Assembly (NCBI RefSeq): GCF_937858865.1
Contig: NZ_CALLYO010000100.1
Span: 1 to 6,474 of the forward strand
DNA from: an uncultured Amaricoccus sp.
GTDB lineage: Bacteria; Pseudomonadota; Alphaproteobacteria; Rhodobacterales; Rhodobacteraceae
Length of the DNA: 6,474 bases
Reading direction: 5' to 3'
The translations under genes were made by a program, and so were the position numbers. The notes beneath the pieces are model-generated. The model saw nothing but the letters and a program-made list of their open reading frames with translations. It did not search any database and was not told where the DNA came from. Each line of letters opens with the position of its first letter. Position 1 is the stretch's first letter. This document shows positions 6,424 through 6,474 of the stretch, piece after piece.

Positions 6424-6474
6424 AGTGCTCGCGCGGCAAGATTAGGTTTGGACCTACATCGGGATCGAAGTCCC
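6424..6474. other. Non-coding tail after the GMC gene
   Basis: These 51 nt are less GC-rich than the genes and contain no readable start with a ribosome site. No T-rich terminator follows the GMC stop within the window, so the operon could continue or end just beyond the right edge. Confidence 0.5.
6443..6456. repeat. Short perfect inverted repeat, possible operator
   Basis: TAGGT-TTGG-ACCTA has two perfectly complementary 5-nt arms around a 4-nt centre, in the locally AT-richer stretch 20 nt after the last stop. A second weak dyad, GGGA/TCCC (6461-6464 with 6471-6474), follows to the window edge. The symmetry is compatible with a regulator-binding site for a downstream gene or a weak hairpin, but is short enough to be chance. 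Confidence 0.25.

Noticed and set aside
6441..6474. Start of a tRNA gene or its T-arm near the right edge (CGGGATCGAAGTCCC)
   Set aside because: The sequence lacks the GTTCGA-type loop and proper 5-bp stem, and no other cloverleaf arms are seen.

Overview
The window is one densely packed, plus-strand gene run from a high-GC bacterium (about 70% G+C by eye, third codon positions almost all G or C). Codon usage and gene types suggest an alphaproteobacterium, though no marker gene settles this. There is no rRNA, tRNA, CRISPR array, transposase or phage gene. The first gene is cut by the left edge, so the promoter of the run lies outside the window.

Layout: (1) 1-636, the 3' two thirds of an agmatinase/arginase-type ureohydrolase; (2) 641-1417 and (3) 1414-2148, two short-chain dehydrogenases joined by an ATGA overlap; (4) 2145-3035, a carbohydrate-esterase-4-like hydrolase of the Helicobacter HP0310 (PgdA)/cyclic-imidase type, again joined by ATGA; a 48-nt gap holding a strong imperfect hairpin; (5) 3084-3248, a 54-residue, single-helix membrane protein that is easily overlooked; (6) 3250-4716, an NCS1 (cytosine/purine/hydantoin-type) permease starting 1 nt after the small gene; (7) 4729-6423, a GMC flavoprotein very like choline dehydrogenase BetA. 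The last 51 nt carry no gene, only a short inverted repeat.

Overlaps or tiny gaps join almost every gene pair, so this reads as a single operon. The parts fit a catabolic pathway for a small nitrogen-containing compound. The permease, perhaps with the small protein, would import it. The CE4-like enzyme would open a ring imide/amide or remove an acyl group, the ureohydrolase would release urea from a guanidino group, and the GMC enzyme and two SDRs would oxidise alcohol or carbonyl groups. I know of no described pathway with this exact set. The substrate is an inference and remains unknown. The most interesting points are the operon composition, the 54-residue protein coupled to the permease, and the likely non-polysaccharide role of the CE4-like enzyme.
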